Source of the DNA: Streptomyces narbonensis
GTDB lineage: Bacteria > Actinomycetota > Actinomycetes > Streptomycetales > Streptomycetaceae
NCBI RefSeq assembly: GCF_014649015.1
Contig: NZ_BMSF01000003.1
Coordinates: 478,522 to 542,521 of the forward strand
DNA length: 64,000 bases
Direction: 5' to 3'
Below are positions 58,162 to 64,000 of the stretch, piece after piece. Under the pieces are notes generated by a model that was not told the origin of the DNA, did no database searches, and saw only the letters and a program-made list of their open reading frames with translations. The position numbers were made by a program, and so were the translations under genes. The stretch's first letter is position 1; every line of letters starts with the position of its first letter.

Positions 58162-59145
58162 CTAGGCGTCCTGCTCCGGCGGCCAGGAGTCGCCCCAGTC
58201 GGCGTCGCGGGCCTGCTTGTACAGGGGCCCGCGACGCTTGGTGACCGTCTCCCGGGCGAGCCCGTCGGGGCCGCAGAGTTCGAGCTGGACCAGGCCCTTG
58301 CGGATCTGCGGCCTGCGGGTGATGCGGGCGGGTGTGGGGGTCACCGGGAAGCGGGTGGCGGCGACGTAGCTGTACTTCTCGTCCTCGTACGGCAGGGAGC
58401 CGCCCTTCACCTGGCGGTGCAGCGAGGAGCGGCTCACCCGGGCCGAGAAGTGGCACCAGTCGGTGCCGGGCGCGATGGGGCAGGCCCCGCTGTGGGGGCA
58501 GGGTGCGGCGACGGTGAATCCGGCGTCGATCAGCAGCGTGCGGGCGGCGATGATCCGCTCGTAGCCGTCGGGGGTGCCGGGTTCGACGACCACGACCGCC
58601 TGCGCGGCGCGCGCCGCCTCGGTCACGAGCGCCGTGCGGTCGGCCTCGGTGAGCTCCTTGAGGACGTACGAGACGGTGACGAGGTCCGTGTCCGCGAGCC
58701 GCAGCGCGGTGCCGATCCGCTCGCGCCGCCACTCGGCGTCGAGGGCGCCGGCGGCCAGCTCGCGGCCGAGCGCGAGGGCGGGTTCGGCCCAGTCGAGGAC
58801 GGTGGTCCGGGGCGGCGCCTCCTCCCAGGCCTCGGCGACGGCCCAGCTCGCCGCGCCGGTGCCGCCGCCGACGTCGGTGTGCGTGGCCGGCGCCCAGTCG
58901 GGCGCCGCCTCCCGTAGGGCGTCGAGGACGCCCCGTACCGCCTCGAAGGTCGCCGGCATGCGGTACGCGGCGTACGCGGCGACGTCGGAGCGGTCGCGCA
59001 GCACGGGGGCGTCCGTCGGGGTGGTGCCCCGGTAGTTGGCGATCAGCCGCTCGACGGCGCGGGCCGCCTGGGTGGGCGGCAGCCCGTCGAGGAGCCCGGC
59101 GAGGGCGGCGCGCAGGGACTCGGCGGAGGGAGGGGAGACGTTCAC
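58162..59145 (-). CDS. Rsm22-family small-subunit rRNA methyltransferase-like protein
   Basis: Protein of 327 aa of the Rsm22/METTL17 group. A SAM-binding region (TDVGGGTGAASWAVAEAW, then TVLDWAEPALALGREL) is followed by a cysteine-rich insert. C216 and C222 (CPHSGAC), C231 (DWCHF) and C291 (LELC) have spacing close to the four-Cys Fe-S cluster described for human METTL17. It probably acts on small ribosomal subunit assembly. The GTG start lacks a ribosome site; TAGACT lies 6 nt upstream, suggesting a leaderless mRNA. Confidence 0.87.
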   Translation of the reverse strand: MNVSPPSAESLRAALAGLLDGLPPTQAARAVERLIANYRGTTPTDAPVLRDRSDVAAYAAYRMPATFEAVRGVLDALREAAPDWAPATHTDVGGGTGAASWAVAEAWEEAPPRTTVLDWAEPALALGRELAAGALDAEWRRERIGTALRLADTDLVTVSYVLKELTEADRTALVTEAARAAQAVVVVEPGTPDGYERIIAARTLLIDAGFTVAAPCPHSGACPIAPGTDWCHFSARVSRSSLHRQVKGGSLPYEDEKYSYVAATRFPVTPTPARITRRPQIRKGLVQLELCGPDGLARETVTKRRGPLYKQARDADWGDSWPPEQDA

Positions 59146-59151
59146 CGAGAC

Positions 59152-59157
59152 AGTCTA
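59152..59157 (-). promoter_or_regulatory. -10 box of rsm22-like gene, leaderless type
   Basis: TAGACT on the minus strand ends 6 nt before the GTG start; no Shine-Dalgarno is seen. Confidence 0.5.
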
Positions 59158-59202
59158 GGCGGCGGGGCGACCGCTCACGGGGGGCCCGGGGCAGCCCGGT
59201 GG

Positions 59203-59670
59203 TCAGCGGGCGTGGACGGCCCGCCAGGCGTCGAAGGAGCGGTTCCACTGCTCGCCGGTGAGTTCGGTCAGGGAGGCCGGGAAGAGGCCGTCCTCCTCCT
59301 TGGCGATGTGGTCGTGGAGTTCGTCGACGGCGCGGACGAACTCGGCCCGCTGGGCGTCCGAGCCGAGATCGAGGCGGGCGAGGAAGGCGGCGAGCTCCCG
59401 GTGCTCGGCGGCGAGGGCGTCGACGTAGGCCGTGTACTCCTCGTTCTCGCGCATGACGGCGAAGAGGCCGCGCTCCTCGCCCGACCAGTGGGCGAGGAGC
59501 AGCACGGCCATCCGCTCCACGAGGGTCCGCGCGCCCTCCCGGTCCCCCGCGTCGAGCGCGCGGACCGCGTCCCCGGCGAGGTCGGTGATCGCCTCGTGCT
59601 CGGCGATGAACTCCTTGATCAGGGGGATCTCACGGCATCCGCAGTAGTGGCACATGGGGCTGATCGTCAC
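59203..59670 (-). CDS. Hemerythrin-domain protein with N-terminal CxxCxC motif
   Basis: Di-iron hemerythrin HHE protein of 155 aa. Ligand helices include FIAEHEAITDLAG, LLAHWSGEERGLF, AEHRELAAFL and LHDHIAKEEDGLFP. The N-terminus MCHYCGCREIPLIKEF adds three closely spaced Cys (7, 10, 12) and a His, which might bind a metal or sense redox. Such small proteins bind oxygen or nitric oxide or act in redox sensing. Either the GTG at 59670 or the ATG at 59655 could be the start; neither has a good ribosome site. Confidence 0.82.
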   Translation of the reverse strand: MTISPMCHYCGCREIPLIKEFIAEHEAITDLAGDAVRALDAGDREGARTLVERMAVLLLAHWSGEERGLFAVMRENEEYTAYVDALAAEHRELAAFLARLDLGSDAQRAEFVRAVDELHDHIAKEEDGLFPASLTELTGEQWNRSFDAWRAVHAR

Positions 59671-59706
59671 ATTGCGGATGGGGCCCGGCCCGGTGCCACA
59701 CCGGCG

Positions 59707-61008
59707 CTAGGACGTGGGGGCGGCAGCGCGCCAGGGGCGGCACAGGCCCAGGAAGCAGGTGAGGGACAGGGCGGCGCAGGCGAGCTGGACGACGGCCATC
59801 GGGACGGCCGTGTGCTCGCCCGCGATGCCGACGAGCGGGGAGGCGATCGCGCCGACGAGGAAGGAGGAGGTGCCGAGGAGCGCGGAGGCGGAGCCGGCCG
59901 CGTGCGGGGTGCGCATCAGCGCCTGGGCGTTGGTGTTCGGCAGGGCCAGGCCCATCGCGGACATGAGGACGAACAGTCCGGCGGCGACGGGCACGAGTCC
60001 GACCTCGCCGAAGACGCCGGTCGTCATGAGGACCAGGGCGAGGGAGGCGAGCAGGATGGTGCCGATGCCCCAGCCGAGGACCTTGTCGAGGCTGACGCGG
60101 CCGACGAGGAGCTTGCCGTTGATCTGGCCGACGACGACGAGGCCGATCGAGTTGAGGCCGAAGAGGAGGCTGAAGGTCTGCGGTGAGGCGCCGTAGATCT
60201 CCTGGACGACGTACGGCGAGGCCGAGATGTAGGCGAAGAGGGCCGCGAAGGCGAGGCCGCCGGTCAGCATGTAGCCGGCGAAGACCCGGTCGGCGAGGAG
60301 TCCGCGCATGGTGCGCAGGGCGTGGCCGACACCGCCCTCGTGGCGCCGCTCGGGGGGCAGGGTCTCGCCGAGGAAGCGCCAGACGACGAGGGTGAGCAGG
60401 ATGCCGATCACGGTGAGGACGTGGAAGACGCCCCGCCAGTCGGTGACGCGCAGGATCTGGCCTCCGATGAGGGGCGCGACGATCGGGGCGACGCCGGAGA
60501 TCAGCATCAGGGTGGAGAAGAAGCGGGCCATCTCGACGCCGTCGTAGAGGTCGCGGACGACGGCGCGGGCGATGACGATGCCGGCGGCGCCCGCGAGGCC
60601 CTGGAGCAGCCGGAAGCCGATGAGGAGTTCGGCGGTGGGCGCGAGGGCGCAGACGGCGGTGGCGAGGACGTACACGACCATGCCGGCGAGGAGCGGCCGG
60701 CGGCGGCCCCACTTGTCGCTCATGGGGCCGACGACGAGCTGGCCGAGCGCCATGCCGGCGAGGCAGGCGGTGAGCGTGAGCTGGATGGTGGCGGCCGGTG
60801 CGTGGAGGGCGCCGGTGACTTCCGGAAGCGCCGGGAGGTACATGTCCATGGAGAGCGGGGGCAGGGCGGTGAGTCCGCCCAGGACGAGGGTGACGAGCAG
60901 CCCCACGCGCCGGGCGGCGGTGACGGGACCTGCCGGGGCGACCGAGGCGCTCTCGGATATGTTCCCTTGTGTTGTTTTCTGACCGCTCTCCGGCATCGAC
61001 TGCTCCAT
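59707..61008 (-). CDS. Bcr/CflA-family drug-resistance MFS transporter
   Basis: Twelve-helix exporter of 433 aa. Signatures are LPPLSMDMYLPALPEVTGAL (helix 1), GPMSDKWGRRRPLLAG (motif A) and GFRLLQGLAGAAGIVIARAVVRDLYD, all typical of Bcr/CflA proteins. It confers resistance to bicyclomycin, chloramphenicol or similar compounds in known members. AAGGA precedes the first ATG, while GGAG precedes an ATG four codons downstream; both starts are plausible. Confidence 0.9.
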   Translation of the reverse strand: MEQSMPESGQKTTQGNISESASVAPAGPVTAARRVGLLVTLVLGGLTALPPLSMDMYLPALPEVTGALHAPAATIQLTLTACLAGMALGQLVVGPMSDKWGRRRPLLAGMVVYVLATAVCALAPTAELLIGFRLLQGLAGAAGIVIARAVVRDLYDGVEMARFFSTLMLISGVAPIVAPLIGGQILRVTDWRGVFHVLTVIGILLTLVVWRFLGETLPPERRHEGGVGHALRTMRGLLADRVFAGYMLTGGLAFAALFAYISASPYVVQEIYGASPQTFSLLFGLNSIGLVVVGQINGKLLVGRVSLDKVLGWGIGTILLASLALVLMTTGVFGEVGLVPVAAGLFVLMSAMGLALPNTNAQALMRTPHAAGSASALLGTSSFLVGAIASPLVGIAGEHTAVPMAVVQLACAALSLTCFLGLCRPWRAAAPTS

Positions 61009-61080
61009 TTCGTTGAATCCTTGCTTATGCTCTCAGCTCGATCGGCATGGTCGAGACCTCTGTGGGACGGGTGGGGAAAC

Positions 61081-62076
61081 ATGAGCAGAACGGTGCGCTG
61101 GGGAATCCTGGCGACGGGCGGCATAGCGGAGCGGTTCACGACGGACCTCCTGACGCTCGACGGCGCCGAGGTCGTGGCGGTGGCGTCCCGCACGGAGGCG
61201 TCCGCGAAGACCTTCGCGGACCGCTTCGGGATCCCGCGCGCGTACGGAGAATGGGCCGGGCTCTTCGCCGACGAGGACGTCGACGTCGTGTACGTGGCGA
61301 CGCCGCACCACGCCCACCGGGAGGCGGCCGGGCTCGCCCTGGAGGCGGGAAAGCCGGTGCTCTGCGAGAAGGCTCTCACGCTCAACGCCCGCGAGGCGGA
61401 GGAATTGGTCACCCTCGCCCGGGACCGCGGCCTCTTCCTGATGGAGGCCATGTGGATGTACTGCAACCCGCTCGTCCGGCGGCTCGCGGAACTCGTGCGG
61501 GACGGGGCGGTCGGCGAGGTCAGGACCGTCCAGGCGGACTTCGGGCTCGCGGGCCCCTTCGCCGCCGACCACCGGCTGCGGGACCCGGCGGTGGGCGGCG
61601 GGGCGCTGCTCGACCTCGGGGTGTACCCGGTGTCGTTCGCGCAGCTGCTGCTCGGCGAGCCGGACTCCGTCCAGGCACACGCGCTGATCTCGCCGGAGGG
61701 CGTCGACCTCAACACGGGGATGCTGCTGGGCTGGGACTCGGGCGCCTCGGCGCTGCTGTCCTGCTCGCTCGTCGCGGACACCCCGCTGACGGCGGCCGTG
61801 ACCGGCACGCTCGGCCGGATCGAGGTGCCGCGCGGCTTCTTCTTCCCCGAGCGGTTCACGCTGCACCGCGACGGCCGGGAGCCGGAGGAGTTCCTGGCGG
61901 GCGACGACCCGCACTCCTTCCGGCACGAGGCCGCCGAGGTGATGCGCTGCCTGCGGGCGGGCGCGACGGAGTCGCCGCTCGTGCCGCTGGACGGCTCGCT
62001 CGCGGTCATGCGGACGCTCGACGCCGTACGGGAGCGCGTCGGCGTTCGCTATCCCTCCGAGCGGGGCGCGCACTGA
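61081..62076 (+). CDS. Gfo/Idh/MocA-family oxidoreductase
   Basis: NAD(P)-dependent sugar or cyclitol dehydrogenase-like protein of 331 aa. The Rossmann start RWGILATGGIAERFTTDLL, YVATPHHAHREAAGLALEAG and the catalytic CEKALTLN (EKP-type Lys) are visible. The C-terminal alpha/beta domain contains AVGGGALLDLGVYPVSF with His-Asp-type substrate residues. It resembles trans-1,2-dihydrobenzene-1,2-diol dehydrogenases. Start ATG has GGGGAA upstream. It is 77 bp before the SDR gene, which has its own promoter. Confidence 0.88.
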   Translation: MSRTVRWGILATGGIAERFTTDLLTLDGAEVVAVASRTEASAKTFADRFGIPRAYGEWAGLFADEDVDVVYVATPHHAHREAAGLALEAGKPVLCEKALTLNAREAEELVTLARDRGLFLMEAMWMYCNPLVRRLAELVRDGAVGEVRTVQADFGLAGPFAADHRLRDPAVGGGALLDLGVYPVSFAQLLLGEPDSVQAHALISPEGVDLNTGMLLGWDSGASALLSCSLVADTPLTAAVTGTLGRIEVPRGFFFPERFTLHRDGREPEEFLAGDDPHSFRHEAAEVMRCLRAGATESPLVPLDGSLAVMRTLDAVRERVGVRYPSERGAH

Positions 62077-62117
62077 CCCGGTAGGAGGACGGGGCATCCA
62101 CGTGTCGGACGGATGAG

Positions 62118-62145
62118 TTCACAGGGCACGCGTCTCGCGTACGCT
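62118..62145 (+). promoter_or_regulatory. Promoter of SDR gene, leaderless type
   Basis: TTCACA (62118-62123) and TACGCT (62140-62145) are spaced 16 nt. The -10 ends 8 nt before the ATG at 62154, and no Shine-Dalgarno is seen. Confidence 0.5.
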
Positions 62146-62153
62146 GCGCGCCC

Positions 62154-62897
62154 ATGAGCATCGCAGTGGTGACGGGAGCGGGTTCGGGCATCGGCCGGAG
62201 TGTGGCCCTCGCCCTGGCGGCGGCCGGCTGGTCGGTGGCCCTGGCGGGCCGCCGGGCGGCCACCCTGGAGGAGACGGCGGCGGCAGCGCCGGCCGGGGAC
62301 TTTCTGGTCGTCCCCACGGACGTCACCTCGGCGGACGAGGTGGCGGCCCTCTTCTCGGCGGTGAGCGACCGCTACGGCCGGGTCGACCTGCTCTTCAACA
62401 ACGCCGGTACGTTCGCCGGCGGCGGCGTCCCCGTCGAGGACCTGGACCCGGAGACCTGGCGCGCGGTCGTCGACGTCAACCTGACGGGCGCGTTCCTCTG
62501 CGCGCAGGCGGCCTTCCGGGCCATGAAGGAGCAGCAGCCGCAGGGCGGGCGCATCATCAACAACGGTTCGATCTCCGCTCACGTGCCGCGCCCGCACTCG
62601 ATCGCGTACACGGCGACGAAGCACGCCATGACGGGCCTCACGAAGTCGCTGTCGCTCGACGGGCGCCCGTACCGGATCGCCTGCGGTCAGCTCGACATCG
62701 GCAACGCGGCGACCGAGATGACGGCCCGCATGCAGAGCGGGATCCTCCAGGCCAACGGACAGCTGGCGGCGGAGCCGGTCATGGACGCGGCGGACGTGGC
62801 GGCGACGGTGGTGCACATGGCGGCACTGCCGCTGGAGGCGAACGTGCAGTTCGCGACGGTCATGGCGACGTCGATGCCGTACATCGGCCGGGGCTAG
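62154..62897 (+). CDS. Short-chain dehydrogenase/reductase
   Basis: Classical SDR of 247 aa. Cofactor site is [20 protein letters not shown] with LAGRR favouring NADP. NNAG is in [12 protein letters not shown], the catalytic Ser in [11 protein letters not shown], and the YxxxK in [11 protein letters not shown]. Substrate unknown. The stop codon TAG lies within the 5' arm of its own terminator hairpin. It is the last of two rightward oxidoreductase genes. Confidence 0.9.
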   Translation: MSIAVVTGAGSGIGRSVALALAAAGWSVALAGRRAATLEETAAAAPAGDFLVVPTDVTSADEVAALFSAVSDRYGRVDLLFNNAGTFAGGGVPVEDLDPETWRAVVDVNLTGAFLCAQAAFRAMKEQQPQGGRIINNGSISAHVPRPHSIAYTATKHAMTGLTKSLSLDGRPYRIACGQLDIGNAATEMTARMQSGILQANGQLAAEPVMDAADVAATVVHMAALPLEANVQFATVMATSMPYIGRG

Positions 62898-62931
62898 GGC
62901 CTGTCCGACCCTGATCCGCAGGACAGGCCCT
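62896..62931. terminator. AGGGCCTGTCC inverted-repeat terminator after SDR
   Basis: AGGGCCTGTCC (62896-62906) and GGACAGGCCCT (62921-62931) pair perfectly around a 14-nt loop. It overlaps the SDR stop codon (62895-62897). A related imperfect copy is at 39197-39251, indicating a dispersed family. Confidence 0.75.
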
Positions 62932-62971
62932 GGACACGTGGTGGGGGCCCCGGCCGACGGTGGGGCGGGGG

Positions 62972-63295
62972 TTACGCCTGGCCCGTCTCGAAGCGGGCGA
63001 CCTTTCCTCCCTCGACGGTGAACTGCCACTTGGTCCGCATCTCGCCCCAGGTGTCGTTGCGGTAGCGGGCGACGAGGACGCGTCCGCCGTCCGCCTCGGA
63101 CTCGACGTTCATGTGCCCCCGCGAGGAGAAGATCTCCTTGTCGGTCCACTGGCCCAGGTCGCGCTCCGAGCCGTCGTCGGACATGGTCGCGCCGGGCGCC
63201 AGGGCTGCGGCGAAGGCGGTCTCGTCGTTGGCGTTGAGGGCCGTGACGAAGGCACGCACGGCGGGGTCGGTGAGCTGGTTCACGGGAATCGTCAT
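62972..63295 (-). CDS. SnoaL/NTF2-like domain protein
   Basis: Protein of 107 aa with an NTF2-like cone fold. PAVRAFVTALNANDETAFAAALAPGATMSDDG is typical of the SnoaL/ketosteroid-isomerase superfamily, here DGSERDLGQW marks the pocket. Could be an isomerase or a ligand-binding protein. No ribosome site is clear before the ATG at 63295. It converges with the SDR gene. Confidence 0.75.
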   Translation of the reverse strand: MTIPVNQLTDPAVRAFVTALNANDETAFAAALAPGATMSDDGSERDLGQWTDKEIFSSRGHMNVESEADGGRVLVARYRNDTWGEMRTKWQFTVEGGKVARFETGQA

Positions 63296-63448
63296 GCCCT
63301 AGCCGTACACCCGTCGGCGCGTCCGGCCCGGTGACCACGGCCGTACGCGGGCCGCGGATCGCTCGTACGCACCTGCGTGTTCGCTGGCCCGCGCCAGGTC
63401 CGTGCGGGCAGGATCGGGGCAACTGCCGCACTCAGCACAGGAGGCACG

Positions 63449-63883
63449 ATGTCGGACATCGTGAAGGTCGTCAGGCTGTACGCGAAGGAGGCTCCGGTCG
63501 GGGTCCTGGACGGACGGATGGTGGGCCTGCTCGCGCAGCCGGAGCAGTACGCGGAATGGGCGGTGAGCCCCGAGGCCGGCGGGTTCCGGCTCACCGTGAA
63601 GGGCACGGAGGAGACCGTCGTCGCGGAGGGCGTCGAGCGCGCCCCCGTCGCCGTCCGGCCCGACGACTCCCCCGCCTCCGTCTGGCGCCTCCAGCGGGTC
63701 ACCGAGGAAGGCGTCAGGACGGTCGCCGGCCTCGACGACCTCCGGGACGGGGTCTACGTCATCGACCAGAACGGCTTCGCGCTCGGGCGGGACCTCTTCG
63801 AGGACCGCTCGCAGCTCCCCAAGCGGGTGTTCGTCCGGACGGACGACCGCGACCCGCAGTGGAGGATCGAGGTCCTCGCCTGA
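63449..63883 (+). CDS. Possible I66-type serine protease inhibitor-like beta-trefoil protein
   Basis: Cytoplasmic-looking protein of 144 aa. The C-terminal DGVYVIDQNGFALGRDLFED, then RSQLPKRVFVR resembles the I66 (cospin-like) family, in which VGR...ED.SLLPKRV is typical. The N-terminal half is beta-rich. There is no signal peptide. AGGAGG precedes the ATG by 6 nt. If correct it would inhibit trypsin-like proteases; function is only suggested by resemblance. Confidence 0.5.
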   Translation: MSDIVKVVRLYAKEAPVGVLDGRMVGLLAQPEQYAEWAVSPEAGGFRLTVKGTEETVVAEGVERAPVAVRPDDSPASVWRLQRVTEEGVRTVAGLDDLRDGVYVIDQNGFALGRDLFEDRSQLPKRVFVRTDDRDPQWRIEVLA

Positions 63884-63922
63884 GACGACTCGGGCGAGGG
63901 CCCCGACGGCCCCCCGGTCAGG

Positions 63923-64000
63923 TCAGGCCCAGGTGACGAGGCGCTTCGGCTGCTCCAGGACCGCGGCGATGTCCGCGAGGAACTTGGAGCCGAGCTCGCC
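63923..64000 (-). CDS. C-terminal end of an unidentified gene
   Basis: The last 25 codons of a leftward gene reach the window edge, reading GELGSKFLADIAAVLEQPKR, then LVTWA and a stop at 63923-63925. An amphipathic final helix is likely. The segment is too short to name a family. Confidence 0.5.
   Translation of the reverse strand, partial: GELGSKFLADIAAVLEQPKRLVTWA

Overview
The window is very GC-rich DNA from a high-GC actinobacterium, almost certainly a Streptomyces. The support is codon use (third positions nearly always G or C), many GTG and TTG starts, long antisense shadow ORFs, a MalR/malEFG maltose locus, actinobacterial-type glnE, and IdeR/DmdR-type iron boxes. From memory, the gene order resembles the S. 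coelicolor SCO22xx chromosomal core region. I see no rRNA, tRNA, phage, IS element or CRISPR array.

Layout. 1-8.6 kb is a starch/maltodextrin locus: secreted alpha-amylase (cut by the window edge), a malEFG-aglA-lacI operon, and divergent malR. 8.6-22.5 kb holds a PAP2 membrane phosphatase, an amidohydrolase remnant, a secreted metallopeptidase, glnE, a secreted PIG-L deacetylase, small enzymes, a glnA2-type glutamine synthetase, and a small-secreted/DUF3105/DUF305 cluster that may handle copper. 22.5-31.5 kb has an alpha/beta hydrolase-DUF998 pair, nadE, two MFS exporters, a VanJ-like membrane phosphoesterase and a TetR-controlled efflux operon with a near-ideal operator. 31.5-43.5 kb has panB, a DrrAB-like ABC exporter facing a large SARP-type regulator, a site-2 protease, an F420-NADP reductase, an MFS protein and methionine aminopeptidase.

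43.5-56.3 kb is an iron-acquisition superlocus. It contains heme oxygenase, two cell-surface HtaA heme-binding proteins (one with a LAATG sortase signal), the heme importer hmuTUV, and efeO-efeB-efeU followed by a lipoprotein gene. Three iron-box regions sit at its promoters, so heme capture, import, cleavage and free-iron uptake are probably co-induced by iron starvation. 56.3-64 kb holds a prim-pol domain protein, a dimethylargininase-type enzyme, an Rsm22-type methyltransferase with a four-cysteine signature, a hemerythrin, a Bcr/CflA exporter, two oxidoreductases and small proteins.

Unusual structure. At least six intergenic tandem-repeat arrays (units of 8, 15, 20, about 23, 25 and 35 bp) occur between 22.5 and 38.3 kb. 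Three of them run into a stop codon of an adjacent gene. Two lacI paralogues with identical DNA-recognition helices bracket the maltose operon, with matching inverted CTTGC boxes at both promoters. At least nine genes show a -10 box 6-8 nt before a start codon that lacks a Shine-Dalgarno sequence, as expected for leaderless mRNAs. Functional assignments rest on motif recognition from the translated sequence; no database search was run.
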